A stretch of DNA of 64,000 nt from Platanthera guangdongensis (GCA_039583875.1 CM077162.1:163267826-163331825); one strand, 5' to 3'; shown: positions 45,675-58,014, counted from the stretch's first letter. The notes: generated by a model from the letters alone, not told the origin. Numbers and translations are program-made.

Positions 45675-45990
45675 ATATAAGATTTTCAGAATATGAATCG
45701 ACAATCTCCGTTCCACGAAAAAAAGAAATTCTTCGAACTGAGCTTGACGAAATAAATTATGGATAGATAATTCGTCGATCTCATCGAGAAGAATCGAAAA
45801 CAGTTCATCGAACTCCGTTTGATGAATTATCTTCTGAAGCAAAGTTCGTCGATCTCCGGTCGATGAAAATTGTTTCCACACACAGAGAATTCATCGATCT
45901 CCGGTCGACGATAATCTCTCAAACTTTACCTAATTCGTCGAACTCCGTTCGACGAACTCTGGAAAATTCGTCGAATGCAGACAGAAGTTA
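45675..45990 (-). repeat. Palindrome block between pol and accessory ORF of G
   Basis: About ten TTCGTCGA(A/T) and matching TCGACGAA words lie between the end of pol (about 46010) and the accessory ATG (45587), the same position as the GTGTCGACAC block in A. A weak TATA-like TTATATCT lies on the minus strand near 45680. Confidence 0.75.
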
Positions 45991-46009
45991 ATTTAACTCT
46001 TCTCCATTG

Positions 46010-47460
46010 ATCATTCCCAATTGATTTATAAAGAACAGATGAGTTTTCTTATCCAAGGGCTTGGTGAAAATGTCTGCTCTCTGTAAAATAGTAGGAATAT
46101 GGATTAAGTTAATTTTCTTTTTGTCTACATTATCTCTAATGAAATGATGTCTTATTTCAATATGTTTAGTCCTAGAATGGTGAACTAGATTCTATGCTAT
46201 AGCAATAACACTAGTATTATCACAAAATAATGTTGAATTATTTAAGTTGACACCATAGTCTAGGAGTTGGTTTTTTATCCATAACATTTGTGAACAGCAG
46301 CTGCCAGCAGCCATGTATTCTGCTTCTGTAGTTGATGTAAACACAGATGTCTGTTTTTTACAAAACCAGGAGACAAGTCTCATACCAAGGAACTGGCAAG
46401 TTCCAGAGGTACTTTTTCTGTCCACTCTACATCCAGCATAGTCAGCATCTGAGTATCCAGTTAACTCAAACTCTAACTCTGCAGGATACCAAAGTCCTAG
46501 ATTAGGGCAACTCTTTATATATCTCAAAAATCATTTTAGGAAAATAAGTTGAGATTCTTTAGGGTTCACTTGGAACCTAGCACAAAGGCATGTGGCAAAC
46601 ATTATGTCAGGTCTGCTAGCTGTTAGGTATAATAGGGATCCAACAATTACCCTATAATGCTTCTGATCTACAGGTTTCCCTGCTGCATCAGAATCCACAA
46701 CAGCATTTGTAGCCATAGGGGTTTTCATTCCTGAAGCATCACTCATCCCAAACTTCTTAATAAGCTCTTTAGCATACTTAGCTTGGGAGAGGAAGACACC
46801 ATCATGGAGCTGCTTCACTTGGAGACTAAGGAAGTAGGAAAGCTCACCCATGCTACTCATCTCAAATTTAGAATGCATGAGGTCAGCAAACCTCTTGTAT
46901 AATTTGGGATCAGTAGACCAAAAAATAATGTCATATACATATATTTGTACTAACAATATTTAGTCCTTATGATGTCTAGTGAAAAGTGTTTTATCTATGG
47001 TTCCTCTTGTAAATTCATGCTCTAAAAGAAAGCCTGCTAGGGTCTCATACCAAGATCTTGGAGCTTGCTTTAAACCATAGAGAGCTTTATACAATTTAAA
47101 AACAAAAGAGGGTTGAGTTGGAGAGATAAAACCTGGAGGTTGTTCTACATAAACCTCTTCTTGAAGTACTCAATTCAGAAATGCACTTTTGACATCCATC
47201 TGGTAGACCTTGAATCTCTTGTAAGCTGCATAGGCAAGGAATATCCTAATGGCCTCTAACCTTGCAACAGGGGCAAAAGTTTTGTCATAGTCTATTCCTT
47301 CCTCTTGTGTGTAGACTTGAGCAACAAGCCTAGCCTTGTACCTCACTATGTTGTCTTGAGCATCCAACTTGTTCCTGCAGACTCATTTGGTTCCAATAAC
47401 TGGGTTGTTATGGGGTCTTGGAACCAAGTCTCAAACTCTACATCTCCCAAACTAGTTTAG
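46010..47460 (-). pseudogene. pol: Reverse transcriptase and RNase H of G
   Basis: One frame with stops. [38 protein letters not shown] and MDVKSAFLN (47340-47170) are followed by a stop, then PRSWYETL, and LVQIYVYDIIFWS (about 46950-46915), where the catalytic YVDD is changed to YVYD. Then SLLYLTASRPDIMFATCLCARF, RYIKSCPNLGLWYP, RNase H YSDADYAG, STTEAEYMAAGSCC and FCDNTSVIAIA. After a stop at 46192 KHIEIRHHFIRDN-like sequence and the DIFTKPL motif end the gene near 46030. Confidence 0.88.
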
Positions 47461-47481
47461 TTCCTCTTGCATTGCAATGAT

Positions 47482-49160
47482 CTAGTGGGGATCTTGCTTA
47501 GCTTCATGGATGGTGAGAGGTTCAATTTGAGAGAGAAAACAGGCATGCATCAAGTCTTGGTTGAGTTGATGCCTTGTTTGTACACCTGCTGAAATGCCTC
47601 CAATCATTTGAGATCTGGGGTGATCTCTAAGTGTGACAAGATCAGTTGGTGGAGTTGGTTGAGCAACAGCTTCTGTAATTAATTCCTCTTGGGGAATGGT
47701 ACTAGTTATTGAGGGAAGTTCAGCCACTTCCTCTTGAATTTCTTCTTCACTATCTTCAGCAACCTGTGGAGTAGGATGGGTTGATACCTCTTGGGTAAGG
47801 TTTAGTCCATTCATAGATTCACACAGTGGTGGAACCTGCAAAAAGCTATTGGTAGAAATCTCTTTCTCCTTATAAGACATGTTAGCTTCATCAAAAGATA
47901 CATGAACAGATTCTTCAATTTTAAGGGTGGATTTATTAAAAACCCTATTGGCCTTGCTTACTTGTGAATATCCTAGAAAAATCCCTTCTTCAGCCTTAGC
48001 CTCAAACTTTCTAATGTATCTCTCGTTATTTGTGTGAATGTAGCAAATACAATCAAAAACTTTAAAATATGTGATTTTAGGTTTCTTCTCTTTAAGTAAT
48101 TCATAGGGGGTCTTATTTTTCAGTTTATGTATAAGGCTTCTATTCAGGACATAGTTGGCAGTATTTACAGCTTCTACCCAAAAGGATAGAGGCATGTAAG
48201 CATCTGCCAATAATGTGCCTGCAGATTCAATGAGTGTCCTATTTTTCCTTTCAGCAACCTCATTTTGTTAGGGAGTTCTAGGAGCTGAGAAGCACTGTCT
48301 GATACCTTCCTTCTCACAGAACTCATGCATAAGAAGAGACTCAAACTCTGTGTCATGATCACTTCTGATCAATGCAACATGAGTAGAGAACTCAATCTGT
48401 ATAGTCCTGAGAAAATCTGTAAGAACCTTGAATGTATCTGACTTAGTTCTCAGAAAGGCTACCCAACTGAATCTAGAGAAGTCATCAACAATCACTAAAG
48501 TATAAGACTTCCCTCCTAGGCTTTGCACTGCAATGGGTCCAAACAGATCCACATGAAGCAAATATAAAATCCTAGGTGAATCACTTTTATTAATGGATTT
48601 AAAACTAGTTTTGGTTTGCTTGCCTAATTGACAGGCTCTGCATAGGCTTTCCTTCTTGTAGGGGCCAGAAGGTAAACCTCTAACAAGGTTGTCTTTAGAT
48701 AACCTAGATATATTCTTAAGGTTTACATATCCTAATCTTTTATGCCATAACTCATTTTGATTACTAGTAACATTCAGTAAGCAGATATCAGTTGTGGTAG
48801 ATATAAAATCCACTAGATATATGTTGTCTTGTCTAAGTCCAATTAAAACAGTTTTGTTTTTATTATCAATAATAGAACAGGAAGTAGAGTTAAAATGTAC
48901 CTGATAACCTTCATCATATAATTAACTTATGGATATAAGGTTATGTTTAAGTCCTCTTACATATGTTACTTTCTTGAAAGTCACTGCTCCAATCTTCACT
49001 GCCCCATATCCTTCTGCTTGACCATTGTTGGAATCTCCAAAATTCACCTTTGGTCCTAGCTTGGGCTTGTAGTTTGACAAATTTGCCTTGCTGCCTGTCA
49101 TGTGTTTGGAGCACCCACTGTCCAAGTATCAGGTCTGACTTACCCTTGTACAGCTCTTCA
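47482..49160 (-). pseudogene. pol: Protease and integrase of G
   Basis: The protease motif MDSGCSKHMTG is at 49125-49093, just after a stop that replaces the usual preceding residues. VRGLKHNLISIS ends at a stop at 48922. Integrase has WHKRLGYVNL, CRACQLGKQTKTSF, the catalytic D in HVDLFGP, D in IRSDHDTEFES and E in EVAERKNRTL; a TAA replaces the first Gln of TPQQNE at 48268. VFNKSTLKIEESVHVSFDE and a linker with many acidic residues follow to the stop at 47482, where TAG stands for the Trp of PHW. Confidence 0.88.
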
Positions 49161-49384
49161 CCTATACCTGTAATGAAAAACAAAACTCAATTGTTCTTGA
49201 CCCAGGTTACCTTGGATCCTTTATTTGGTTGAAATGAAAAGCTGGAAATAACTGATAATGCAGGTTGAGATTTATAACCTAAGGGGTGATATCTCCTTGG
49301 TGGAATAACCCAATCAGCTATTGGATTAAATGTCTTATTAGTTGGCTTACAATTTTTGTAAGAGAAATGATTTAGGTTTGGTCT

Positions 49385-49635
49385 TTCTGGGTTCGACGAA
49401 TTGTTGTAAGTTCGTCGACCAGATTTCGACGAATAGGGATGAGAACGTCGATCTCTGCTCAGAGAATGACTGTAATCATTTTCTGTGCCCTAAGTTCGTC
49501 GACCTCTGCTCGACAAACCATACACAGTTCGTCGATCGTAGTTAGACGAATTGTTATTACCAAAATTTGCGTTCCGCGTTCGTCGATTTGGGTTAGACGA
49601 ACTGGCTACATTTCGTCAATCTGCGTTCGACGAAT
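49385..49635 (-). repeat. TTCGTCGA palindrome block at the gag-protease junction of G
   Basis: About 250 bases with some ten TTCGTCGA or TCGACGAA words inside the coding part, reading SSN-x-DRRT-type peptides on the minus strand. Element A has no such block here. Confidence 0.75.
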
Positions 49636-49636
49636 G

Positions 49637-51271
49637 CTACTGAACTTTATTTTTATTGACTATTTTCTGATTTTTGTTTCTCTTGTCTATAGGTTTAGGA
49701 TTGTTTTCAGATAATGGTTTGTTTATTAACTTTTCTTTTCCCTTTGCAGAAATAAACTTGATGGGGGTTGAAAGAATATTCTTCTTTATTATGGGGGGTA
49801 AACTTGATGAAGCACCCAAGCCCAGCTTGCCATTTAATCTGGCATTCACTGTGCTTGTAATGTCCATCAACTTGAGGCTTCTCCCATTGAGAGATTGCTC
49901 AAGTTGTTTAGCCTCACATAATTCAGATTTTAGTTTAATTATTTGTTCATTAGCTAAGGTTAATTTATCTATTAGCTTAATATTTTCTGAATTTACAGAT
50001 TCAAGACTTTCTAGTCTTTCTCTAAGAGTTTTTATTTCCTTTTCTGAATTGATTAGGTCTAAGCACATAGATTTGAATTCAGTTTTAAATAAATCAGAAC
50101 TAAAGTCAAAGCTATAAATAACCTGATCTACCTCTGAGTCTGAGGCAGCTTCATCTTCAAATTCTTCTTCTGATCCAGAGTTGCTCCTGGAGGCATCAAT
50201 TGCCATTAGGCAGACCTCCTTGGATCTAGCTTCTTCCTCTTCTTCACTTGAACTGGAAGAGGATGTTTCTTCTTCAGTGTCACTCCAAGTCTCAGCAACA
50301 AATCCCTTGTCTTTCTTTTTATATTTGCTGGTGGAGGGTCTGCTGTTGTGTCTTCTCCTGGAATGCTTCTCTCTGCTCTTGTCCTTCTTCTGATTTTCTG
50401 GACATTCTGAGATGTAATGTCCAGGCTTTCTGCAACCAAAGCACACAACCTACTTGGTTGGTGTCTTGTCATATTTGGGCTTATCATCCTGTCTGGATGA
50501 CTTCCTTCTGAAATCCTTCCTTGCCATCTTGTAGAACCTTTCGGCAAAGAGGCTCATGAGTTCTTCATTTGAAGTTGATGTCTCACTTTCTTCAGATGCT
50601 TTGAAGGCTATGCTGTGCTCCTTTCTAACTGGAGTTGTTGCCTTCTGTTCTGCTGCCTCTCTTGATTTGATCAGCTGCTCATAGGACTTCAATTTGCCTA
50701 GTAGAGACTCAGTTGATATCTCATTGAGGCTTCTGGCTTCTTTGATAGGCCAGATTCTGGAATCCCAAGAGCTTGGGAAGCACGTCAATATCTTGTCATT
50801 CACCTCTGTCAAGGTGATGTCCTTATCCAGGGTTTTGTGCTCATTGATGATTGTGCTCAATCTGTTGTACATTTCTGCCACTGATTCATTCTCATCCTTT
50901 TTAAAGTTCTCATACAGGGATATGAGATTGGATCTTCTGTCCTTTCTTTAATCTGCAGAGCCAGCTACCATTTGGTTGAGGGAATCCCAAATGGCTTTGG
51001 CTGAGGTACACTCAGCCACCTTCTGGAATATGTCATCTGACATAGTTTGTGCTAATATATTCATTGCCTTAGCATCTGCCATCTTGGCTTTCTTGTAGGC
51101 ATCATTATTTTCTAGAGGAGGCACTGCAGTCATGTTGGTAGAAGTACTGGTAGAAGGTGCAGGTGCTGGAGGTACACCTGTCAAGATAACAGAAAAGATA
51201 TCCTCATCAATAGAATTCATGTATAACCTGATTCTTGCCTTCCAGATGGCAAACTTGTTAAGATTGCACAC
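49637..51271 (-). pseudogene. gag: Gag of G
   Basis: One frame with stops at 50948 and 50450. The capsid part reads MCNLNKFAIWKARIRLYMNSIDED and TSAKAIWDSLNQM, then VNDKILTCFPSSWDSRIWPIKEA. The zinc knuckle CFGCRKPGHYISEC is complete (50443-50402). The C-terminal half is Ser/Glu rich (50330-50150) and then coiled coil (NSEKEIKTLRERLESLESV and following, 50060-49880), the Sirevirus gag pattern seen in A. Confidence 0.9.
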
Positions 51272-51429
51272 TGGAGGTCTGATTCTTGCATAGTCTTTGT
51301 TTTGGGCCGTGTCTGTGAAGAGATAAATCTAATAACAAACTTAAAACAAACAGATCTAACTAGAGGGATATTTGTCGTTCAGGTGTTAGCCTGTACAACC
51401 AATAAGGTAGGGTATTTTAACCAACCTTC

Positions 51430-51441
51430 CTCTGATACCAA
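51430..51441 (-). other. Primer binding site of G
   Basis: Minus strand TGGTATCAGAGG, complementary to the 3' end of initiator methionine tRNA, one base after the LTR. Confidence 0.88.
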
Positions 51442-51442
51442 T

Positions 51443-53410
51443 TAAAAGTGCAGGTTAGATCTGAAATACTCTAGAGGGGGGTGAATAGAGTATTGTGCTT
51501 ACTTCAAAATGTTTTACAACTTTTGTTGTAAGCCTAGGTGAACAGGTCAATAAGTGAAATAAACTAAGCACAACAAACTAAATAATCAAAAACCAACAAG
51601 AACAACACAACCAAAACAAAAAGAAGGGCAGCCAGACGACACAAGAAATTTTATACTGGTTCCCCAACCTTGGTACATCCACTCTTCTACCACCCTGGTA
51701 GGAATCCACTCAGGTTTTTGATCAGGTGTCTGACACCAATGAGCTTTTGTTCAGGTGCTCAAAAACAAAATCTCAAGTCTTTGGAAGGAGACTTGCAACT
51801 ATAATAATTTTGAAGGGAATTAAAACCTTGTACAGGAATTGGAAATAAGGAGATGGTGTCTTCTCTTTCTCAAAACAGCTGAGAAGACTTGTGGATTGAT
51901 TGTAGCAGATTTTGCTCCTCCTGAGATCTTGAACTAATCAGGAATGCTGGAGCACTACTTCAGGGTGATAGGTCTTCAAAGACCTAGAATACCTTGACCA
52001 TAATTAGCTTCAGAAACTTCTTTGACAAATACTGTTTGTTGTCCTTTGAAGTAGTCCTGTAGAGTTAGAAATAAGAAGACTCTTGATAGAATTTGATTGT
52101 TCTTCTTCTTCTTCTTGAAAATGTTCTCTGGTCAGGCTGATTGCAGTAGAACTTTTTGATTTGAGTATGATTGTTCTTCTGTGCAATCTGAGTGTCAGTC
52201 TGATTGTCTGTATTGCTGGTGTTGTGTTTTGTTACTCCTTCATTCTATTCTCTTCTGTTCTATTCTATTCTAACTGAGGAGCATTCAAAATTTGAATGTT
52301 GAGCAGTAATTATAGTCGGACTTGGAAGGAAGCGGCAATCAATAGTTTCCCTAACTGTCCCATGGAAAAATGGCATGTGATAATCCAAGATTAATGCGCG
52401 TTCCAACGGTAACATTCCGAGAAGATCTGGCATTAATTTCTCAGGAATCATCGCCAATAAACTGGACGGGAAACAGAAGAAGACCTAGTCTGGAATCGTC
52501 GACCGAAGAACACAATTCGTCGAGCTGAGTTTGAGTTCGTCGAGCTGAGCTTGAGTTCGTCGAGCTGAGCTTGAGAGAGTTCGTCAACCAGACAATCTTC
52601 ATTCATCGAACAGACAATCTTCATTAGTCGAGCTGAGAACCATCATTTGTCGAGCTGATAATTATCACTGTTAGACAGTATTTTTCGAACTGAGTTTCAA
52701 ATTCGTCGAGTGAAGAGAGTTTGTGGACTTAGCCAAATATTCTGTATCTGCTGATATCCAGTGTCGACATAAGCTGGTGTCGACTGATTGATCTTGGTGT
52801 CGACTCAAATCTTCTGGTGTCGACATGAACTGGTGTTGACTAATATCCTGGTGTCGACACAAATCCTCTGGTGTCGACATAAATTGACTGGTGTCGACAC
52901 ATGCCCTAAGTGTCGACACAAATACTCTGAGTTCAGATTTATTCGAGTAGAGTACTACATTCATCGACCTGGGAAGCTGACTTCGTCGACCTGAGAAGCT
53001 GAGAACTTGAGGTCTAAGTTCGTCGAGCTCAGAATCTAATTCGTCGAACAAAGTTTGAAGCTGGACTTAGAAAAATTCTGAAGTTGTCCTGACTTTAGCT
53101 TGATGTAGAAACTGAGAGTTCGTCGAATAGAGAACTTAGATCATCGAGCTCAGCACTGAGAATTGTCTCACGATCGTCGAGCGCAGAACTCCTTTCATCG
53201 AGCTGAGTTCAACGAACGTCGAACTCACTGTAATTAGTCTTGAAGTCCTCTAAGTCTGAAGTCTCTAATGGTCTTGTTGAAGGCTGGTCCATCTGAAGTT
53301 GAACCTAAGGACTTGACCTAGACTTTAAGACACAAACTTGACCCTGGATATACATGATGGGTCACATCCTAAGTCAGTGAACCTAGCCCAAATCAATTAG
53401 GGATCCAACA
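51443..53410 (-). repeat. G 5' LTR (1968 bp)
   Basis: A near copy of 40617-42583, same ends and arrays, with AATACTCTA (51465-51473) and TAGAGTATT (51486-51494). Several differences from the other LTR are CG to CA or TG changes in the palindromes. Confidence 0.92.
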
Positions 53411-53415
53411 CGAGG

Positions 53416-54029
53416 TTAGGACATCATTTAACCTTATCGCGGGAATGATGTCTATCCCTGAGAATCCTATGGATGAGGAATCCACCTCAAGACCTTCTAC
53501 CATTATCGCGATGTGGGAGCCCAAGTGCGAGGTGTCCTCATGGCCAAAGTGTCGGCATAAGGAGTGCGCCCAGTAGCACATGAATGATGGCGATGAGGAA
53601 GGATCCGGGGTCCCATCCTCATACCCCAATTTTGTTCGTAGGGTCAGTGAGATAGACCGCTTCGGTCTCCCATTGGTCACCTGGGATGACAAGGAGAAAG
53701 TCATCCACTCGTGCACAATCTTACCTCCATGGTTGGAGGATAGGGAAGATAAGGGCGCAGGATTCCAAGTCGCCTTCAGTGTTTATGGTCATGAGGATGC
53801 AATTGCACTGCAGGAGTCCTCTCCTAACTCCTTGGCAAATAAGACCTTATGCTTGGCCCTACGAATGGTATATCTCGCACAATATATGACAAGGCAGCAG
53901 CTGGCAGCCGATGCAAAGATTAAGATCGTTAGCGACTTCAACAAAAAAACTTCAAAATTTGCTAGGAGAATCTAAGGTGAAGGTCATTGAGTGTTAGCCC
54001 TACGAGGTGATAGTGGTTAGCAATATATA
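53416..54029 (+). pseudogene. K: gene remnant, middle part
   Basis: This is the target sequence between G and H and directly continues 40616. An open frame at 53580-53975 starts MNDGDEEGSGVPSSYPNFVRR and contains ALRMVYLAQYMTRQQLAADAKIK. I do not recognise it; by position it would be the C-terminal half of the K protein or an intron-bearing copy. Confidence 0.4.
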
Positions 54030-54527
54030 ATGACTGTGAGAAATGAGCGAGAAGACCACTAAAACAAATTGCACTTATAGTAAGGACCTAAATCGTTACA
54101 ATAAGTACCAAAAATCGTTACAAAAACTCTTTGGTAACGAAAAAACTTTATGTAACGGTCGTACTCTAAAGCTCGACGCTAAAACTTCTTGTAACGAATG
54201 TATGAGTGTCGTTACAAATATATTAATTGTAACAAACGATATTTCATCACCCAAAAAAGATTCTTCCTCACAATAAATTAGTTACAGTAGTACAAATTTT
54301 GATAATAAAATAGTGCAAATTAAAGGTTTCAATTATTTTTGTATTGATGGCCTGACGCCCGCCCGCAGGCCCGCTCGCCCGCCCAGCTGATTTCAAACAT
54401 TCATTGTGGAATGGGCAATATAAACCTGAAATTCAAGTTTTAACTGGCGGTGTGGAACTAAAAAGAGGCGAGTACAATAAGAAGTTGGGTTTTTAAAATT
54501 CGCTTTAAAATGCTACTCCTAGGAATC

Positions 54528-56271
54528 TGAAAGAATTGGTTCCTAAACACCTAGAGGGGGGTAAATAGGTTCAATTCTTTTTCCTTCTAAGGCAGAATAT
54601 TAATTCAGTTAATTAATAGAAACATATAGTTCTACAGTTATCACAACACAGAAATAACAATACCATACACAATCACAGATGACACATTGATTTATAGTGG
54701 TTCCCCAAGGTCTGGGTACATCCACTTTTCCCCCTTCGCCTATCTAGCAGTGTGCTAGATTCGGCCTAACTTCTTTCCTTCTCCTCAGATCCGCAGATCT
54801 TACAGCTCAGAACCCAAACAAGGCTCCTACAACTCAGAGTGAGTCCACACTCCTACAGCTCAGGCAATCTGCCCTATCTCGGCCTTCAACAAGGCCTACA
54901 ACTCAGAGATGAAAATCTTCTACAACTCAGGCTCTCAGCCTTACCTCAGCCTTCAACAAGGCCTACCACTCAGAGAACTTAATCTCCTACAACTCAGCCT
55001 TTATAAATCAGGCTTACAACTCAGATCTTAAAAAGATCCTACTGAAAATATATGTAAATTTGAAATTTACCACCACCCTGCTTGAGAGAGAAAGGATGGA
55101 AGGTTTCTTGATCAGTTCCTGAAAGAATCTGATGTTAGAGATCAACCTGTCTTAGCTTTCTTCAAAGCTTCTTGAATCTGAACACGGTAGGGTTGATCTC
55201 CTTTGAAGTTGATCTTCAATCAGCTTCTTTTTTGAAATTCAAAAATCAATCTGAATTCTTTTTGGCAGACTGTTTCAGAATCTGCACTTAAGAGACTTGT
55301 TGATGTAAGTCCCTTTCTTCACTTGAATAGATGGAGCTCTCTCTCTCCAAATTCTTCTAAAGATTCTTCTGAATTCTTCTTTGAATTCTCTTGACAAACT
55401 CTGAGTAGATCACCACTTAAGAATATCTTCTTAGATCTTCTGTTGAAAATCTTCTTCTGTTTTTCGTGTTTTTTTATCTCATCTATTATATATCATCTGT
55501 TGATAGAGAATGTCTTTATATAAACTTCCTCTATGGTAACCGGCTGATCCGATTTCTAACGAACTTCTGACAGCTCTGACAGCTTCAGTAGACTTGTTGA
55601 ATATCACAGCTGTCAAGTCTTCAGTCACTTCTTGAAACTCTGTCTCTGTTAGCAAAGTGTTGAGACTGAACTTCATCATGTGTCGACACAAGTAGACTAA
55701 GTGTCGACACAAGCATTGATGGTGTCGACACAGCTCCCTTGGTGTTGACACTGCTTCTCGACACAGCTTCTGTAGAATGTGTCGACACTAGTTCTGTGTG
55801 TCGACACAGTCACTTCTTCTCTTCACAAAAAAAAATAACTTTGTTGAAACTCTGCTATGTGTCGACACAAGTCCTGTGTGTCGACACAGTTGATGTCGAC
55901 AAAGTCTTCTGTGTATCGACACTGCCTCTGTGTGTCGACACAGTTGATGTCGACTAAGCTTTTCTGTGTGTCGGCACTGCCTCTGTGTGTCGACACAGTT
56001 TCTTCTGGTGTCGACACAGCCTTTCCAAGTGTCGACACAATTGACTACAGGTGTCGACACAGCTTTTCTCCAGTGTCGACACAAGCCTTCATAAGTGTCA
56101 ACACAGCTTCTTCTGGTGTCGACTCATGGACTTAGAAACTTTTCTTGCATTCCTGTATTTTCTTAACCTGCACATATAAACTAAAAACAACATCAAATAC
56201 ATATTGATGCATATCATTGAGTAAGGTGAGGCTTATTCAAATCTGGTACATATTTTCCAATGTACCCAACA
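54528..56271 (-). mobile_element. J: solo LTR of an A-type Sirevirus, TSD GAATC
   Basis: 1744 bases with exact GAATC copies at 54523-54527 and 56272-56276. On the minus strand it starts TGTTGGGTACATTGG, as A, and has the GTGTCGACAC array (55678-56125), a TATATAAA box near 55520, a hairpin array (54790-55040) and a C-run hairpin (54549-54570). It is related to A but clearly diverged. No internal region is present. Confidence 0.92.
54790..55040 (-). repeat. Hairpin array of J
   Basis: On the minus strand the linker CTGAG(TTG)TAGG separates stems GATCTT/AAGATC, AGCCT/AGGCT, GAGA/TCTC, GCCTT/AAGGC (twice), GGC/GCC, GAGTG/CACTC and GAGCC/GGTTC. The last corresponds to GAACC/GGTTC in A with a change that keeps pairing as G-U. 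Confidence 0.82.
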
Positions 56272-56544
56272 GAATCGAACCTGCATTAATGAGTATAAAT
56301 CCAAAGCCCTACTCCACTAAGTCAACTTACCTTTGATGAAAATTACAGAAACATATTTTATATATAATATATCTAGTTATATTTATTAGTAAATAACATT
56401 AAACATTTTAATTAAAAAACTAATATTTATCTTTATTAATATAATACTCTATTACTCTTACTCATTTTTATTAGCTTATATACATTGTTATAATATTTAA
56501 TTAATTTTAATTTTAAATTAAATTTTAATTAAAATTAATTAATT

Positions 56545-56930
56545 TTAATTTTAATTTATTAGCTTATATACTCTATTTCACGACACTGTTCACCCGCAAA
56601 ATGTTTTATTTTTTTTATTATTTTATCAATTTAATTTTTAAACATTTTCAATTTAAATTTGTAATTATTTAATGTTTTTATTTAACTTTTTAATGTAAAT
56701 AAAATTTAATTATTTTTCAATTCAACAAATTTTAATTTTATTTTTCAATGTAATTTTAATTTTAATTTAAATTAATTAATTTTAATTTTAATTTATTAGA
56801 TTATATACTCTATTTCACGGCATTATTCACCCGCAAAATGTTTTATTTTTTTTATTATTTTTTCAATTTAATTTTTTAATATTTCAATTTAAATTTGTAA
56901 TTAATTAATTTTCAATTTAATTTTTTAATG
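56545..56930. repeat. AT-rich tandem duplication in I
   Basis: Two copies of a unit of about 237 bases, each with CACCCGCAAAATG (56591 and 56829) inside TTTTAATTTTAATTTATTAG-type sequence. It lies only in the CACTA element. Confidence 0.75.
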
Positions 56931-58014
56931 CAAATAAACTTTAATTATTGTTCAATTCAATAAATTTTAATTTTAATTTTTCAATAAATTTTTTAATTTA
57001 ATGTAATTAATTTTAATGTGAAAAAACTTTAATTATTTTTAAATTCAATTATTAATTAATTTTTTAATTTAAATAAACTTTAATTTGAATGGCCATACAA
57101 AAGTAATTGAATATTTTGATAATAAAATAGTACAAAATTTGATAATAAAATATGATATATTTATTGTAACAAAATTTTAATAAAAAAATATTACTAATAG
57201 TAAAGAAAATTTGTTTGTCATAAAACATTTTCATGATGTGGTTACAATTGATACATATTGTGAGGAAAATTTACTATTTGTAACTTAACATTAATGTTGT
57301 TACAAATACTAACATTTATAGTAACAAATTAATTATTATTGTAACAAAATATAAAATATTCGTTACAAAAAATTACTAATTGGTAACAACAGAAAAAAAA
57401 ATTGTTACTAAATATATCTATAAGTAACAAACTGTGGTTTAGTTATTTTTCAGTCTTTACGACAGGTGCAGTTTGTTGTAGTGGATGGCAAAAATAAAAT
57501 AAATAGCAAATTTTATTGCTCCAAAAAGATAGATAATACATAGGTATGCCCCCATATTTATATGAAACGGGGAAGATGAGAGAATACAATAAGAGATGTG
57601 GGACTAAAAAAGTATCTGCCAATTCTCTCCGCCTGACTGTGGGCTAACCGCCAGATCGCTCTTGCTAACCGCCAGTCTGCCAGACCGTCGGCAATTTGTC
57701 TGTTGGCAGTAGCGGTTACAATCCTTTCCGCTCTACGACTAACCGCCAGAACGCTGCTGCGGTAAACCGACAGACCGTAGTTGCGGGAAGCCCTCAGACC
57801 GCTACTACAAAGACAAGCCCCCAGAGCAGTGTGCTGGACAATCTTCCAGACCGTATAACTAGTTGTCAGACCGACTGTAGCAGTAAACCACCAAATCGCA
57901 GATGCGGGAAGCCCCTAGACTGCATCTGCTAGGATTTTCTCCCAAACAACAAGACCGCCTAAACTAACTGTCAGACCGCCCGAACTGCTAGCCACCCGGC
58001 TCTAACACTCCCCC

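Larger units (their letters stand above)
40617..53410 (-). mobile_element. Element G: complete Sirevirus-like Ty1/copia retrotransposon, TSD CGAGG
   Basis: A 12.79 kb minus-strand element with LTRs of 1967 and 1968 bases and exact duplications CGAGG at 40612-40616 and 53411-53415. In transcription order: LTR, primer site (51430-51441), gag, protease-integrase, RT-RNase H, palindrome block, accessory ORF, polypurine tract, LTR. The layout matches A, but the palindrome word is different (TTCGTCGA). Gag and pol lie in different frames, each with in-frame stops, and one RT catalytic residue is lost. Confidence 0.92.
54057..57483. mobile_element. I: non-autonomous CACTA (En/Spm) DNA transposon
   Basis: Ends are CACTAAAACAAATTGCAC and, inverted, CACTACAACAAACTGCAC, the CACTA terminal repeats. 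Subterminal words GTTACAA and TTGTAAC recur within about 350 bases of each end (54105-54245 and 57165-57440), as in this superfamily. The 3-base target copies are GAC on the left and GAT on the right, one mismatch. No transposase frame exists, so it is a deletion derivative or MITE-like. Without J it is about 1.68 kb. It contains a GC-rich C/G patch (54350-54385) and an AT-rich tandem duplication. Confidence 0.85.
54035..58007 (-). repeat. H 3' LTR, split by CACTA element I
   Basis: Bases 54035-54056 and 57487-58007 join to match the right LTR. Repeats of AACCGCCAGACCG lie at 57650-58000. The polypurine tract is minus strand GCTTGAGGGGGAG at 58008-58020. Confidence 0.88.

Noticed and set aside
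56340..57160. AT-rich region as an autonomously replicating or matrix-attachment site
   Set aside because: It is explained as the core of CACTA element I; base composition alone is not support for such a function.
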